From positions 1-64,000 of the forward strand of contig CAMCZG010000002.1 in assembly GCA_945886445.1 (NCBI GenBank): a stretch of 64,000 nucleotides of DNA, in the 5' to 3' direction. The translations under genes and the position numbers were made by a program. The notes beneath the pieces were generated by a model. That model did not search any database. It had not been told where the DNA came from and worked only from the letters and a program-made list of their open reading frames with translations. Below, piece after piece: positions 45,114 through 52,872 of the stretch (its first letter is position 1; each line of letters starts with the position of its first letter). This stretch comes from Bifidobacterium breve (GTDB lineage Bacteria > Actinomycetota > Acidimicrobiia > Acidimicrobiales > Ilumatobacteraceae).

Positions 45114-47036
45114 TCAGACGGTAATTGCAAATTCCTGCAGGCATTCAGGATTTGCCAGCGCTTCAGTATTGCGAACAGGGCGGCCATGAACGATGTCGGT
45201 GACTGCTAACTCGCTGATCTTTCCTGAACGGGTGCGGGGAATGTCGGAAACAGGAATGATGAGTGCTGGTACGTGGCGTGGCGAAATGAATTGACGTAAA
45301 CGCTTGCGCAGGGCTTGTTCTAGCTCCGGTGTGCATTGTGCGTTGTTGGTCATGCGCAGGAAAAGAACGATGCGCGTATCGTCATCCCATTCCTGGGCAA
45401 TGGCAACCGACTCAATAATTTCTGTAAACGTCTCGACCTGTGAATAAATTTCCGCCGTTCCCATACGTACTCCGCCCACATTTAATGTGGCGTCAGATCG
45501 TCCGTGAATGACAAAGCCATTATGTTCAGTACGCGATGCGAAGTCGCCATGAGTCCAAGTGTTTTCAAAGCGCGAGAAGTATGTGTTGTGATATTTCTCG
45601 CCTGTTGTATCTCCCCAAAATCCAATTGGCATCGAGGGAAACGCATTGCGGCAAACAAGCTCTCCGGTGCCTGTGAGCAGTTCTTTACCACTGTCGTTAA
45701 AAATAGAAACATCCATGCCCAACATGGCGCCCTGAATTTCCCCTGAATAAACGGGGCGGGTGGGGTCGCCACCCACAAAACATCCGCAGAGGTCTGTGCC
45801 TCCAGAAATAGAAGCAAGGTGTGCATCGGTAGCAAAGTGTTCGTACACCCATTCAAAACCTGCAGCGTTTAACGGAGACCCAGTAGAGCAGATGGTGCGT
45901 AGGGCAGGGAAACGGTGAGTACTTGTGGGTGCAAGCTCGGCCTTGCGACACGAATCAATAAATTTTGCCGACGTGCCAAAAAGTGTAATTTCTTCTTGCT
46001 CGCAGAGATCAAACAACGTATTCAAGTTGGGGTATGCGGGGTTGCCGTCGAAGAGCACAATGGTGGCACCCGATGCAAGCGCAGAAGTTAACCAGTTCCA
46101 CATCATCCACCCGCATGTAGTGAAGTAAAAAACAGTGTCGCCAGGGTGAATATCGCAATGCAGTTGCTGTTCTTTGAGATGCGTCAGAAGAACACCTGCG
46201 GCCTTATGAACAATGCACTTTGGCATCCCCGTTGTTCCCGATGAGTACAAAATGAGACCTGGATGATTGAAAGGAAAGAGCGGCCGCTCAACTGGAACAT
46301 CGCTCCCTGAGGCAAGAAAATCATTCCAACTTTTTGCCAGGGGCAAAGAGTTTACTTGTGTGCTTGACGTCTCTACATAAATGACATGTTCAAGTGATGG
46401 CAAAGCCTCAACAATTTCTTGCAACCTTTCACTGCAGGAAAAGCTTTTCCCCCCGTACGAGTACGCGTCTGCAGCAAGTAAAACGCGAGGTGTGGTTTGG
46501 CTGAATCGGTCTACAACTCCTTGCACTCCAAAGTCTGATGACGTTGAGGTAAAGATTGCGCCGAGTGCTTGCGATGCAAGGTACAAGACGATGGTCTCTG
46601 GCCTATTGGGCATCCAAGCCGCTACGCGGTCGCCCGCCTGCACGCCGTACTGGCGCAGTGCATGAGTTGCTCTATTCACATCTGCATGTAGTTGTCCCCA
46701 CGTAATGCAGTGTCGTTCGCCCGATTCTGAAACGTAAACCATTGCATCGTCATTGGCATTGTCGCGAGGTTGCAAAAAAGTGTCAACAATGTTGAGCATG
46801 GCATGCGGGAAGAATTCTGTTTCTACAATGCTCTTTGAAGATAAACGAACGGCGGGTTCACCCGGTGAACCAACAATGCCAGTGGCGTTCCAGACGGCTT
46901 GCCAGAATTCGTTTGGTTCGCGCACACTCCATTCCATTGCATGGGTAAATGACAAGAGATTATGTTGTGTAAAAAATTGAGTGAGCGCAAGGCCTGGCCT
47001 CTTCTCATCAGATACTTGCCAGATGGGGGTGCTCAT
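45114..47036 (-). CDS. Acetoacetyl-CoA synthetase
   Basis: AMP-forming ligase of 640 residues. The N-terminal ACAS-type domain, the P-loop YSSGTTGMPK, the CGWMMWN segment (characteristic of acetoacetate ligases), the GGTDLCGCF stretch and the late TRSGKISE lysine are visible. It would activate acetoacetate, or a similar beta-keto acid, for catabolism. 17 bp after the GH1-like gene and 50 bp before the amidohydrolase, so cotranscription is likely. Confidence 0.9.
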   Translation of the reverse strand: MSTPIWQVSDEKRPGLALTQFFTQHNLLSFTHAMEWSVREPNEFWQAVWNATGIVGSPGEPAVRLSSKSIVETEFFPHAMLNIVDTFLQPRDNANDDAMVYVSESGERHCITWGQLHADVNRATHALRQYGVQAGDRVAAWMPNRPETIVLYLASQALGAIFTSTSSDFGVQGVVDRFSQTTPRVLLAADAYSYGGKSFSCSERLQEIVEALPSLEHVIYVETSSTQVNSLPLAKSWNDFLASGSDVPVERPLFPFNHPGLILYSSGTTGMPKCIVHKAAGVLLTHLKEQQLHCDIHPGDTVFYFTTCGWMMWNWLTSALASGATIVLFDGNPAYPNLNTLFDLCEQEEITLFGTSAKFIDSCRKAELAPTSTHRFPALRTICSTGSPLNAAGFEWVYEHFATDAHLASISGGTDLCGCFVGGDPTRPVYSGEIQGAMLGMDVSIFNDSGKELLTGTGELVCRNAFPSMPIGFWGDTTGEKYHNTYFSRFENTWTHGDFASRTEHNGFVIHGRSDATLNVGGVRMGTAEIYSQVETFTEIIESVAIAQEWDDDTRIVLFLRMTNNAQCTPELEQALRKRLRQFISPRHVPALIIPVSDIPRTRSGKISELAVTDIVHGRPVRNTEALANPECLQEFAITV

Positions 47037-47053
47037 GGTGCGAAAGGGTACAA

Positions 47054-48046
47054 CTACTTTGTGAGTGAAGAGAAAGCAGGCAATGAGGTAAGGCCCGCAG
47101 TGCGCTCAAGGCTGCTGAGCCAAACATGTTGAAGCGCTAAGCCATCACTCTTCAGATCATCCACCATTTGAGAAGCGAACGAGAGCAATTCGGTCAGTTC
47201 ACCGTCGGCGCTCGTCGAGGGAATACCAGAAACACTGAGCGGTGTTCCCGAAAAAGCCTCGTATGCCCACTGCAAAGTTTCTATTGCTTGGTCACGCCAA
47301 CGTGGTGGCTCAAGTCGTTCACCGCGAGGTGGCAGGTGGGTGAGCGAGAGTGCAATTTCATCGGCACTGCGTAGTAAGCCGTCGAGTTCTCGTTCATAGT
47401 GACCAGGTAGCGAGACGCGGCCGCGCGTAATGGCCGACTGCCATACCGTGCGTACCTCTGCATTTGCGCCTGGGTGAGTTGCGTCTAACGACAGTGCAAT
47501 TGGCGAACCCTTGAGTAATCGACATGCGTGATTCCACGAATGCAAAACGTTGGTGAATGCATCGGCAAATTTGCCATCGTCAGAAATAAATGGAGCGATG
47601 CTTCCGATACGCCACCCATCGTGAACTAAGGCGATAGGTGCTTCAAAGGGCATCCACCCGGCAACGTGATTGCCCACCACTTCAGCAACGGTGTCGACAT
47701 ACCGCGGCCACCACTTTTCAGTCGCCTTGTTATCGGAAAATGCACCTTCGTTCAAAAACCAATGGGGAAGGGTAGTTCCACACAGCGTGACCCAGGTTTC
47801 TATGCCGGCATCGGCGAATGCAGAGGCGTGCCCTTCAAGTAGTTCTAAATGTTTCCCGCTCGGTTTTCCTTGCTGTGGAAATACGTCGTTCCACGACAGA
47901 CGCCAACGCAGAGAGGTGAGACCGTGTTCTTTGAGAGCCAGCAATTCAGAAAGAAGTATCTCTACGTTCTGTTCTGGAGAAAAGGTGAGGTGAGTTCCAA
48001 AAATAGGCACGAGGTGCGTTACATCACAAACGGTGAACGCGTCCAC
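47054..48046 (-). CDS. Degenerate GH1 (beta-glucosidase-fold) protein
   Basis: A 330-residue protein with the GH1 barrel outline (LRWRLSWNDVFPQQG, GIETWVTLCGTTLPHWF, YVDTVAEVVGNHVAGW) but without the catalytic pair. The acid/base motif TFNEP reads PFEAP at 133-137, Glu replaced by A136; the nucleophile motif ITENG reads VSGIP at 272-276, Glu replaced by G274. It is also 100 or more residues short of usual GH1. No retaining glycosidase activity is expected. GTG 48046 lies inside the cyclase gene (28 bp overlap); GTG 48013 is an alternative. Confidence 0.75.
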   Translation of the reverse strand: MDAFTVCDVTHLVPIFGTHLTFSPEQNVEILLSELLALKEHGLTSLRWRLSWNDVFPQQGKPSGKHLELLEGHASAFADAGIETWVTLCGTTLPHWFLNEGAFSDNKATEKWWPRYVDTVAEVVGNHVAGWMPFEAPIALVHDGWRIGSIAPFISDDGKFADAFTNVLHSWNHACRLLKGSPIALSLDATHPGANAEVRTVWQSAITRGRVSLPGHYERELDGLLRSADEIALSLTHLPPRGERLEPPRWRDQAIETLQWAYEAFSGTPLSVSGIPSTSADGELTELLSFASQMVDDLKSDGLALQHVWLSSLERTAGLTSLPAFSSLTK

Positions 48047-48570
48047 AATTCACCGGTGTCGTTACGGTCGGTGAGAACCGGGTCGCCAGTAACTGAACAC
48101 ACTTCAACAGGCTCAGCGAATCCGCGTAACACGAGGGGCTCGTGAGCAACGATGCGCACGCCTTCAGGAAGTTCTTCAATTTGATCAGTAGGAATAAGTA
48201 CTTCAAATGCGCCAGCGGCATCGCAGAGTCGCGCCGCAGTGTTGACAGCAGAACCGATGTAGTCGTCGCCTTCAAAGAGAAGTGCATAGCCCGTTGCAAG
48301 GCCAATGCGCAGTGTGAGCGGGGCACAGGCTGTTGCCGACCTGCGCTGGAGCTCCATTGAAAAGACGATGCCATCAGATTGCTCCATGGCAACGATCATG
48401 AGACCGTCTCCGAGCCACTTTGCGATGCGCACACCGCGCTCAGAGGCCACGTCGCGCGCTACAGACCGAAAGGCAGCCAAAAGGCGCCCTGCGGCGTCGT
48501 CCCCTTGGGTTTCCGTGAAATGCGTGAAACCGGAAAGGTCAACGAAGATGAAAGTACGTGGCACGCGCAT
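48019..48570 (-). CDS. Class III adenylate/guanylate cyclase-domain protein
   Basis: A 183-residue protein made almost only of one cyclase homology domain. The metal aspartates are D11 (FVDLSGFT) and D55 (WLGDG), a purine-contacting Lys is at 51, and the transition-state Asn/Arg are in GSAVNTAAR. Such a unit would act as a homodimer making cAMP or another cyclic nucleotide. No membrane, HAMP or receiver domain is attached. Overlaps the dead GH1 gene by 28 bp; divergent from the VWA gene with only 34 bp between starts. Confidence 0.85.
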   Translation of the reverse strand: MRVPRTFIFVDLSGFTHFTETQGDDAAGRLLAAFRSVARDVASERGVRIAKWLGDGLMIVAMEQSDGIVFSMELQRRSATACAPLTLRIGLATGYALLFEGDDYIGSAVNTAARLCDAAGAFEVLIPTDQIEELPEGVRIVAHEPLVLRGFAEPVEVCSVTGDPVLTDRNDTGELWTRSPFVM

Positions 48571-48604
48571 GCACCCCCTAGGTTAGGCGAACTAGGTTGG
48601 TTTC

Positions 48605-50608
48605 ATGACCACAAGGTTCACCTATTCCCGCTGGGACGGCACTCAAAAGGGCTTTGAGGTCGATGCAGAGTCGCTTTTGGAAGCGGTCACTGACGACCTT
48701 TTGTATCACGGAGACGTCAATAGCGCCTTGAGGCGACTCATGCAGCAGGGCCTCACCGACCGCAATGGTGAGCGTATTGAGGGCATGCGCGACATGATGA
48801 ACAAAATTCGTGAGCGTCGCGAGGAATTATTAGAGCGTTCCGATCTCGGTGGCGTGTACAGCGAAATTTCCGAGGCACTCGACGACATCATCGACGAAGA
48901 ACGTCACAAGCTCGACCAAAATGTTGCCGATGCGCAAGCGAGTGGCGATGAGCGTCGTCTCGACACAGCGCAAGAGTCTGCTGTTGAGCATCATCTCGAA
49001 CTTGAAATGCTTCCGCAAGATCTTGCGGGCAAGGTCAAGGGTTTACAAAATTACGATTTTCAGTCGAATGAGGCTGCAGCACGTTTTGAAGAACTCATGG
49101 AAAAACTTCGTGAGCAACTCATGCAGCAATATGTCGATCAGATGAGTGGCGAAATGCAAAATATGTCGCCAGAAGATATGCAGCGCACGAAAGACATGAT
49201 GGCTGCCTTAAACGACATGCTCGATAAACGTGAGCAAGGTGAAGACCCGCAATTTGAAAAGTTCATGAATGAATTCGGCGATTTCTTCCCCGAGAACCCG
49301 CAGACACTCGATGAACTTTTAGAAATCATGGCCCAACGCATGGCGGCAATGCAGGCGATGATGAATTCCATGACCCCCGAGCAGCGGGCACAAATGCAGC
49401 AACTTTCCGAGCAGTTGCTAGAAGATATGGATCTTCGTTGGCAGGCCGATCGGTTGAGCGAGCGCTTACAAAACCTTGTTCCTGGCGCGGGGTGGGAGCG
49501 TCAATACCAGTTCAATGGCGATGAACCGATGGGCATGGGTGAAGCCATGAAAACCATGCAGCAACTCGGCGAACTCGACCAAATGGAAAGCTTTATGCGC
49601 AATGCCACCACTCCTGGTGCACTTGCTGAAGCCGACCTCGATCGAGTGCGAGAACTACTGGGTGAAGACTCCGCGCGCTCGCTTGAGCGCCTGGCTGAAC
49701 TCACCAAAATGCTTGAAGAAGCAGGCTTAATTAACCAAAAAGAAGGCAAGTTAGAGCTCACGCCAAAAGGCTTGCGCAAAATTGGGGCCAATGCTTTGCG
49801 CGACCTTTTTGGCAAGTTGGCAAAAGACAAAATTGGTCAGCATCAAATGCGCGAAAGCGGTGGTGGCCATGAGCGTCGCTACGAAACAAAGCCGTATGAG
49901 TATGGCGACCCATTCCGGCTCGATCTTCAACAAACTCTGCGCAACGCAATTCGCCGTCAGGGTGGGGGAACTCCGGTTCAACTCTCTCCTGAAGATTTTG
50001 AGATTGAACGCACGGAACATGTCACGTCCTCATCGACAGTGGTGATGATTGACCTTTCTATGTCTATGCCCATGCGAGATAACTTCTTGCCTGCAAAAAA
50101 AGTTGCAATGGCCCTGTACTCACTCATCACTTCGCAATACCCGCGCGATTACTTAGGGCTCGTTGGGTTCAGTGAAACTGCCCGCATCTTGACTCCAGAA
50201 CAGTTACCACCGGTCTCGTGGGATTTTGCGTACGGAACAAATATGCAACACGGATTTATGCTGGCTCGTCAATTGCTGTCTAAGCAACACGGAACAAAGC
50301 AAATCATCATGATCACCGATGGTGAACCCACTGCACATATCACTCCGCAAGGAGATGTATTTTTCAATTACCCACCAGTGCGAGAAACGGTGGAGTCGAC
50401 CTTGGCCGAAGTAATGAAGTGCACCCGCGAGGGCATTGTCATCAACACCTTCATGCTCGATGCCAACGGGGGTCTACGTCAGTTCATTGAACGGCTCACA
50501 GAAATCAATAAGGGCCGTGCCTTTTTCACCACCCCAGAAACTTTGGGCGACTATGTGCTCGTCGACTTCATTGAGCACAAGCGTCGGCTCAGCCGCTCGC
50601 GACAGTAG
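48605..50608 (+). CDS. VWA-domain protein (Rv0959-like), MoxR partner
   Basis: A 667-residue cytoplasmic protein: long helical, Met- and Glu-rich region (about 60-420) and a C-terminal von Willebrand A domain with the MIDAS start D483-L-S-M-S. Similar proteins are coded next to MoxR/Mg-chelatase-like ATPases and are thought to recruit substrates for them. The cognate ATPase in this window is at 31538-32977, about 15.6 kb upstream on the same strand. ATG 48605. A strong terminator follows. Confidence 0.85.
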   Translation: MTTRFTYSRWDGTQKGFEVDAESLLEAVTDDLLYHGDVNSALRRLMQQGLTDRNGERIEGMRDMMNKIRERREELLERSDLGGVYSEISEALDDIIDEERHKLDQNVADAQASGDERRLDTAQESAVEHHLELEMLPQDLAGKVKGLQNYDFQSNEAAARFEELMEKLREQLMQQYVDQMSGEMQNMSPEDMQRTKDMMAALNDMLDKREQGEDPQFEKFMNEFGDFFPENPQTLDELLEIMAQRMAAMQAMMNSMTPEQRAQMQQLSEQLLEDMDLRWQADRLSERLQNLVPGAGWERQYQFNGDEPMGMGEAMKTMQQLGELDQMESFMRNATTPGALAEADLDRVRELLGEDSARSLERLAELTKMLEEAGLINQKEGKLELTPKGLRKIGANALRDLFGKLAKDKIGQHQMRESGGGHERRYETKPYEYGDPFRLDLQQTLRNAIRRQGGGTPVQLSPEDFEIERTEHVTSSSTVVMIDLSMSMPMRDNFLPAKKVAMALYSLITSQYPRDYLGLVGFSETARILTPEQLPPVSWDFAYGTNMQHGFMLARQLLSKQHGTKQIIMITDGEPTAHITPQGDVFFNYPPVRETVESTLAEVMKCTREGIVINTFMLDANGGLRQFIERLTEINKGRAFFTTPETLGDYVLVDFIEHKRRLSRSRQ

Positions 50609-50616
50609 GTACATTC

Positions 50617-50645
50617 CGAAAACCCCAATGAATACAGGGGTTTTT
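50617..50645 (+). terminator. Intrinsic terminator after the VWA gene
   Basis: AAAACCCC (50619-50626) pairs perfectly with GGGGTTTT (50637-50644) around a 10-base AT-rich loop, ending in a run of five T (50641-50645). Starts about 10 bp after the stop. It is the only classic terminator after a gene that I could find in the window. Confidence 0.85.
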
Positions 50646-50817
50646 GGCGTCGGTCCGAAAAGCTCAGATTCTCTCGGGATGGTCCTGGCGGGCCCAGAAT
50701 ATGCGCACTTGCTTATTTCATAAGGATTTGGCAGAATGACAGCAATGTAATTACAGCCCTGCCATCACTGCATGCCATTTCTGGATGTTGGTGATCTGCA
50801 GAGCGGGAGGCAAGTGA

Positions 50818-51090
50818 ATGCAATTCCCAGAAACGGATGAATTGAGTACAGAACGTGGTTGGCAAGATCAGGCCAACTGTCTTGGTGTTGACCCCGATCT
50901 CTTCTTCCCCGAAAGGGGCGCTTCTACTCGTGAAGCAAAAGAAGTGTGTCGTGGTTGTGTTGTGCGAGGCGAATGTCTTGAGTACGCATTAGTCAACGGA
51001 GAAAAGTTTGGTATTTGGGGTGGGCTCTCAGAGCGTGAGCGTCGTCGCTTGCGCCGTGCTCGTGCTCAAGCAACTCGCCAAGCAATCTAA
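50818..51090 (+). CDS. WhiB-family regulator
   Basis: A 90-residue iron-sulfur regulator unique to Actinobacteria. The cluster ligands are C21, C44, C47 and C53 (Cx22Cx2Cx5C), followed by the GIWGG turn and a basic tail (SERERRRLRRARAQ) for DNA contact. These proteins bind the primary sigma factor and sense oxygen or NO. Resembles WhiB1/WhiB2-type in layout; the subgroup is not assigned. The ATG has GGGAGG upstream in a 172 bp leader after the terminator. Confidence 0.94.
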   Translation: MQFPETDELSTERGWQDQANCLGVDPDLFFPERGASTREAKEVCRGCVVRGECLEYALVNGEKFGIWGGLSERERRRLRRARAQATRQAI

Positions 51091-51096
51091 TAACGT

Positions 51097-51891
51097 TTAC
51101 TGCACTTTAAACAATGTATCGAAGCGTGCTTCGATGGTTTTGTCGGCTCCAATGTTGAGTTGACTCCAGCGACTTTGTTCTATTTTCGTTAGAGCACTCA
51201 ACGGCATCAGCCCGACGAGTTCTGCACGTGCGATGTTGCCGAATTGAGCAACGATGTCGTATGCCGTGTCCACATTGATGGTGTCTAAATCTGTCAGATT
51301 CATGCTGATTTGTGCATGTCCATCTACCAAAAAACTCAATGCGCGCAGGCCCGGTTGGCGAATGTTCAGCACAATCTCATGTGCAGTTTTCATTGTGGTG
51401 TCGGCGAGAAAAATGTTGTAGGCAACTAAAACTTCTCTGACACCTACACATATCGCCCCAGCTGTTGGGTGCGCGATGCGCGGCCCAACATCTGGAAAAA
51501 GTGACGTCCATGCCGTGCGGCGAATATCGGGAAGCGTGCGTTCTGGCCCGTAGTAAAAACTGGGAACACCAAGTTCATTTGCGACCCATTGTGCAAATGA
51601 ATTGCGTTCACGAATTGCTTCGTCGAATGTGGTATCGCCCAGTGGAATGAAGGGAACCACATCAACCACTCCGAGGCGTGGGTGTACACCTGCGTGTTCA
51701 TGAATATTGAGGAGGTCGACGGCGTGCGCGGCAAGGAGCCTGGGGGCGTGCGTGCCGCGCAGAGTAAATACGCTGCGGTGATGGTCGGGGTCGGAATGAA
51801 CGTCGAGGAGATCGGCGGCTACAGCTGCGCTCATATTGGCAAGTGTTTCGGGGCTTTGACCCTCACTGATATTGACGACGCACTCGAGCAC
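51097..51891 (-). CDS. Glutamate formimidoyltransferase
   Basis: Transfers a formimino group from formiminoglutamate to tetrahydrofolate (end of histidine breakdown). The 264-residue protein starts with ECVVNISEG and carries the active His in GVHPRLGVVDVVPF (H70), with an AYNIFL segment and YYGPERTLPDIRR matching the FTCD N-terminal part. Somewhat short for the full two-subdomain unit. No fused cyclodeaminase. GTG start. No other hut genes are present, so its role in histidine use is not confirmed. Confidence 0.88.
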   Translation of the reverse strand: MLECVVNISEGQSPETLANMSAAVAADLLDVHSDPDHHRSVFTLRGTHAPRLLAAHAVDLLNIHEHAGVHPRLGVVDVVPFIPLGDTTFDEAIRERNSFAQWVANELGVPSFYYGPERTLPDIRRTAWTSLFPDVGPRIAHPTAGAICVGVREVLVAYNIFLADTTMKTAHEIVLNIRQPGLRALSFLVDGHAQISMNLTDLDTINVDTAYDIVAQFGNIARAELVGLMPLSALTKIEQSRWSQLNIGADKTIEARFDTLFKVQ

Positions 51892-51940
51892 AGGGTTATT
51901 TTTACCTCATCTCCGTGCTGGGCGGTGGTAGGTTAAAGGC

Positions 51941-52117
51941 ATGTTCGCATTTCTCGAAGGCCCAGAACTCATCATCGTGGCTGTTGTTGTACTCGTTCTT
52001 TTTGGCGGCACTCAACTACCGAAGTTTGCAAAGAACCTTGGTCAGGCACAAAAAGAATTTAAAAAAGGTCTTGCAGACGGCCAATCCGACAAGTCTGGCG
52101 ATTCCGACTCCAAGTAA
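51941..52117 (+). CDS. tatA: Sec-independent translocase subunit TatA
   Basis: A 58-residue protein. An N-terminal hydrophobic segment (LIIVAVVVLVLFGGTQLP, residues 10-27) ends in the FGGTQLP hinge, then an amphipathic helix (FAKNLGQAQKEFKKG) and an acidic, hydrophilic tail. This is the standard TatA layout; the protein forms the pore for folded proteins exported with twin-arginine signals. ATG preceded by TTAAAGGC. Divergent from the formimidoyltransferase gene; tatB/tatC are not in the window. Confidence 0.9.
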   Translation: MFAFLEGPELIIVAVVVLVLFGGTQLPKFAKNLGQAQKEFKKGLADGQSDKSGDSDSK

Positions 52118-52133
52118 TTCGCTTTCGCGTTGC

Positions 52134-52415
52134 TTATGCAGCGCGTCGTTGAGACTTCAAACGTCGGCGGGCACGTTCACTCATGCCGCCCCACACGCCG
52201 TGTTCAATCTGCTCCGACAATGCGTATTCCAAACAATGGTCGCGAACGGGGCATGTAGAACAAATCTTGCGTGCCTTGTCGACCCCAACACCATCCGAGG
52301 GAAAGAAGACGTCGGGCTCAACAAGGCGGCAATTGCCAAGCGACATCCATTCAGTTGAACGATAAGAACCGAGGTTGCCTTGGTTTTCATAGTGCTGGAT
52401 GTCGGTTGTGGTCAT
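52134..52415 (-). CDS. WhiB-family regulator
   Basis: A 93-residue WhiB protein with cluster ligands C29, C52, C55 and C61, the GVWGG turn and a basic end (SERARRRLKSQRR). N-terminus MTTTDIQHYENQG. Start at ATG 52415, with AAAGG upstream; the frame runs on to 52616 but that crosses the divergent gene. It is convergent with tatA (16 bp gap). The upstream region contains a likely ECF sigma promoter. Second WhiB within 1.4 kb of the first. Confidence 0.94.
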   Translation of the reverse strand: MTTTDIQHYENQGNLGSYRSTEWMSLGNCRLVEPDVFFPSDGVGVDKARKICSTCPVRDHCLEYALSEQIEHGVWGGMSERARRRLKSQRRAA

Positions 52416-52459
52416 GGGGAGCCTTTGCTGGGGGAGAATTTCGGTCGTACAAGGGTTCT

Positions 52460-52485
52460 GACGCTGCGGGCTCCTAATAAGTTCC
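52460..52485 (-). promoter_or_regulatory. Candidate ECF-sigma promoter of whiB
   Basis: Read on the minus strand: GGAAC, 17 bases, CGTC. This matches the general ECF pattern of GGAAC/CGTC with 16-17 bp spacing. A transcript would start about 8 bp further, leaving a 40-base leader to the ATG at 52415. A second near copy of the -35 block (CGGGAAC...TAGGAGC) lies 52 bp upstream without a CGTC. Pattern-based only. Confidence 0.4.
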
Positions 52486-52538
52486 CGAGAGGTCATATGG
52501 CCACTCTGCGGTATCCTGATCGCTCCTAGGAGGTTCCC

Positions 52539-52805
52539 GTGTCCGATATCAATGCCAGCCCAGAAGCGCCACGCGCACATGCCCGCATCGTGTATCTCGG
52601 CCCTGTTGCTCCCCATTGGGAGGTTTACGGCGCCTACGGCGACCAGGCCCTCATTGACGAATTCCGCACTCGTGTGTTGGCCCGTTTGGTGCTACTTACC
52701 CGCGACGACCCACAATTTCGCCGCAATAGCGAGCGCATTGCCCGAGATGCTGAGCGTGAACTCATCACCATCGAGTGGGACCTTGGCGATTCCGTCAAGC
52801 TCTAA
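52539..52805 (+). CDS. Conserved-looking small protein of unknown function
   Basis: 88 residues, GTG start with AGGAGG 6 bases upstream. Not recognised. The sequence is hydrophilic with a Glu/Arg-rich second half (FRRNSERIARDAEREL), ending in EWDLGDSVKL; an early VYLGPVAPHWEVYG segment looks beta-like. No cysteines, no membrane segment. Lies divergent from whiB and 67 bp upstream of ppk. Confidence 0.6.
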   Translation: MSDINASPEAPRAHARIVYLGPVAPHWEVYGAYGDQALIDEFRTRVLARLVLLTRDDPQFRRNSERIARDAERELITIEWDLGDSVKL

Positions 52806-52872
52806 ACACTCGTAGTGTGCAAATTACCCGAGTAGCAACTCTGCGTTCATTTTGTATTCAAGGAAATGACCT

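Noticed and set aside
43735-51891. Histidine degradation pathway (amidohydrolase as HutI plus formimidoyltransferase)
   Set aside because: The two genes are 6 kb apart, hutH and hutU are absent, and the amidohydrolase carries an altered active-site motif; not enough to claim a hut pathway.
52416-52616. N-terminal extension of the second whiB gene
   Set aside because: Crosses the start of the divergent gene and a likely promoter; WhiB proteins of this type begin near the chosen ATG.
52845-52860. Possible PHO box (GTTCATTTTGT) upstream of ppk1
   Set aside because: Only one unit with mismatches; PhoP/RegX3-type boxes need direct repeats, which were not found.
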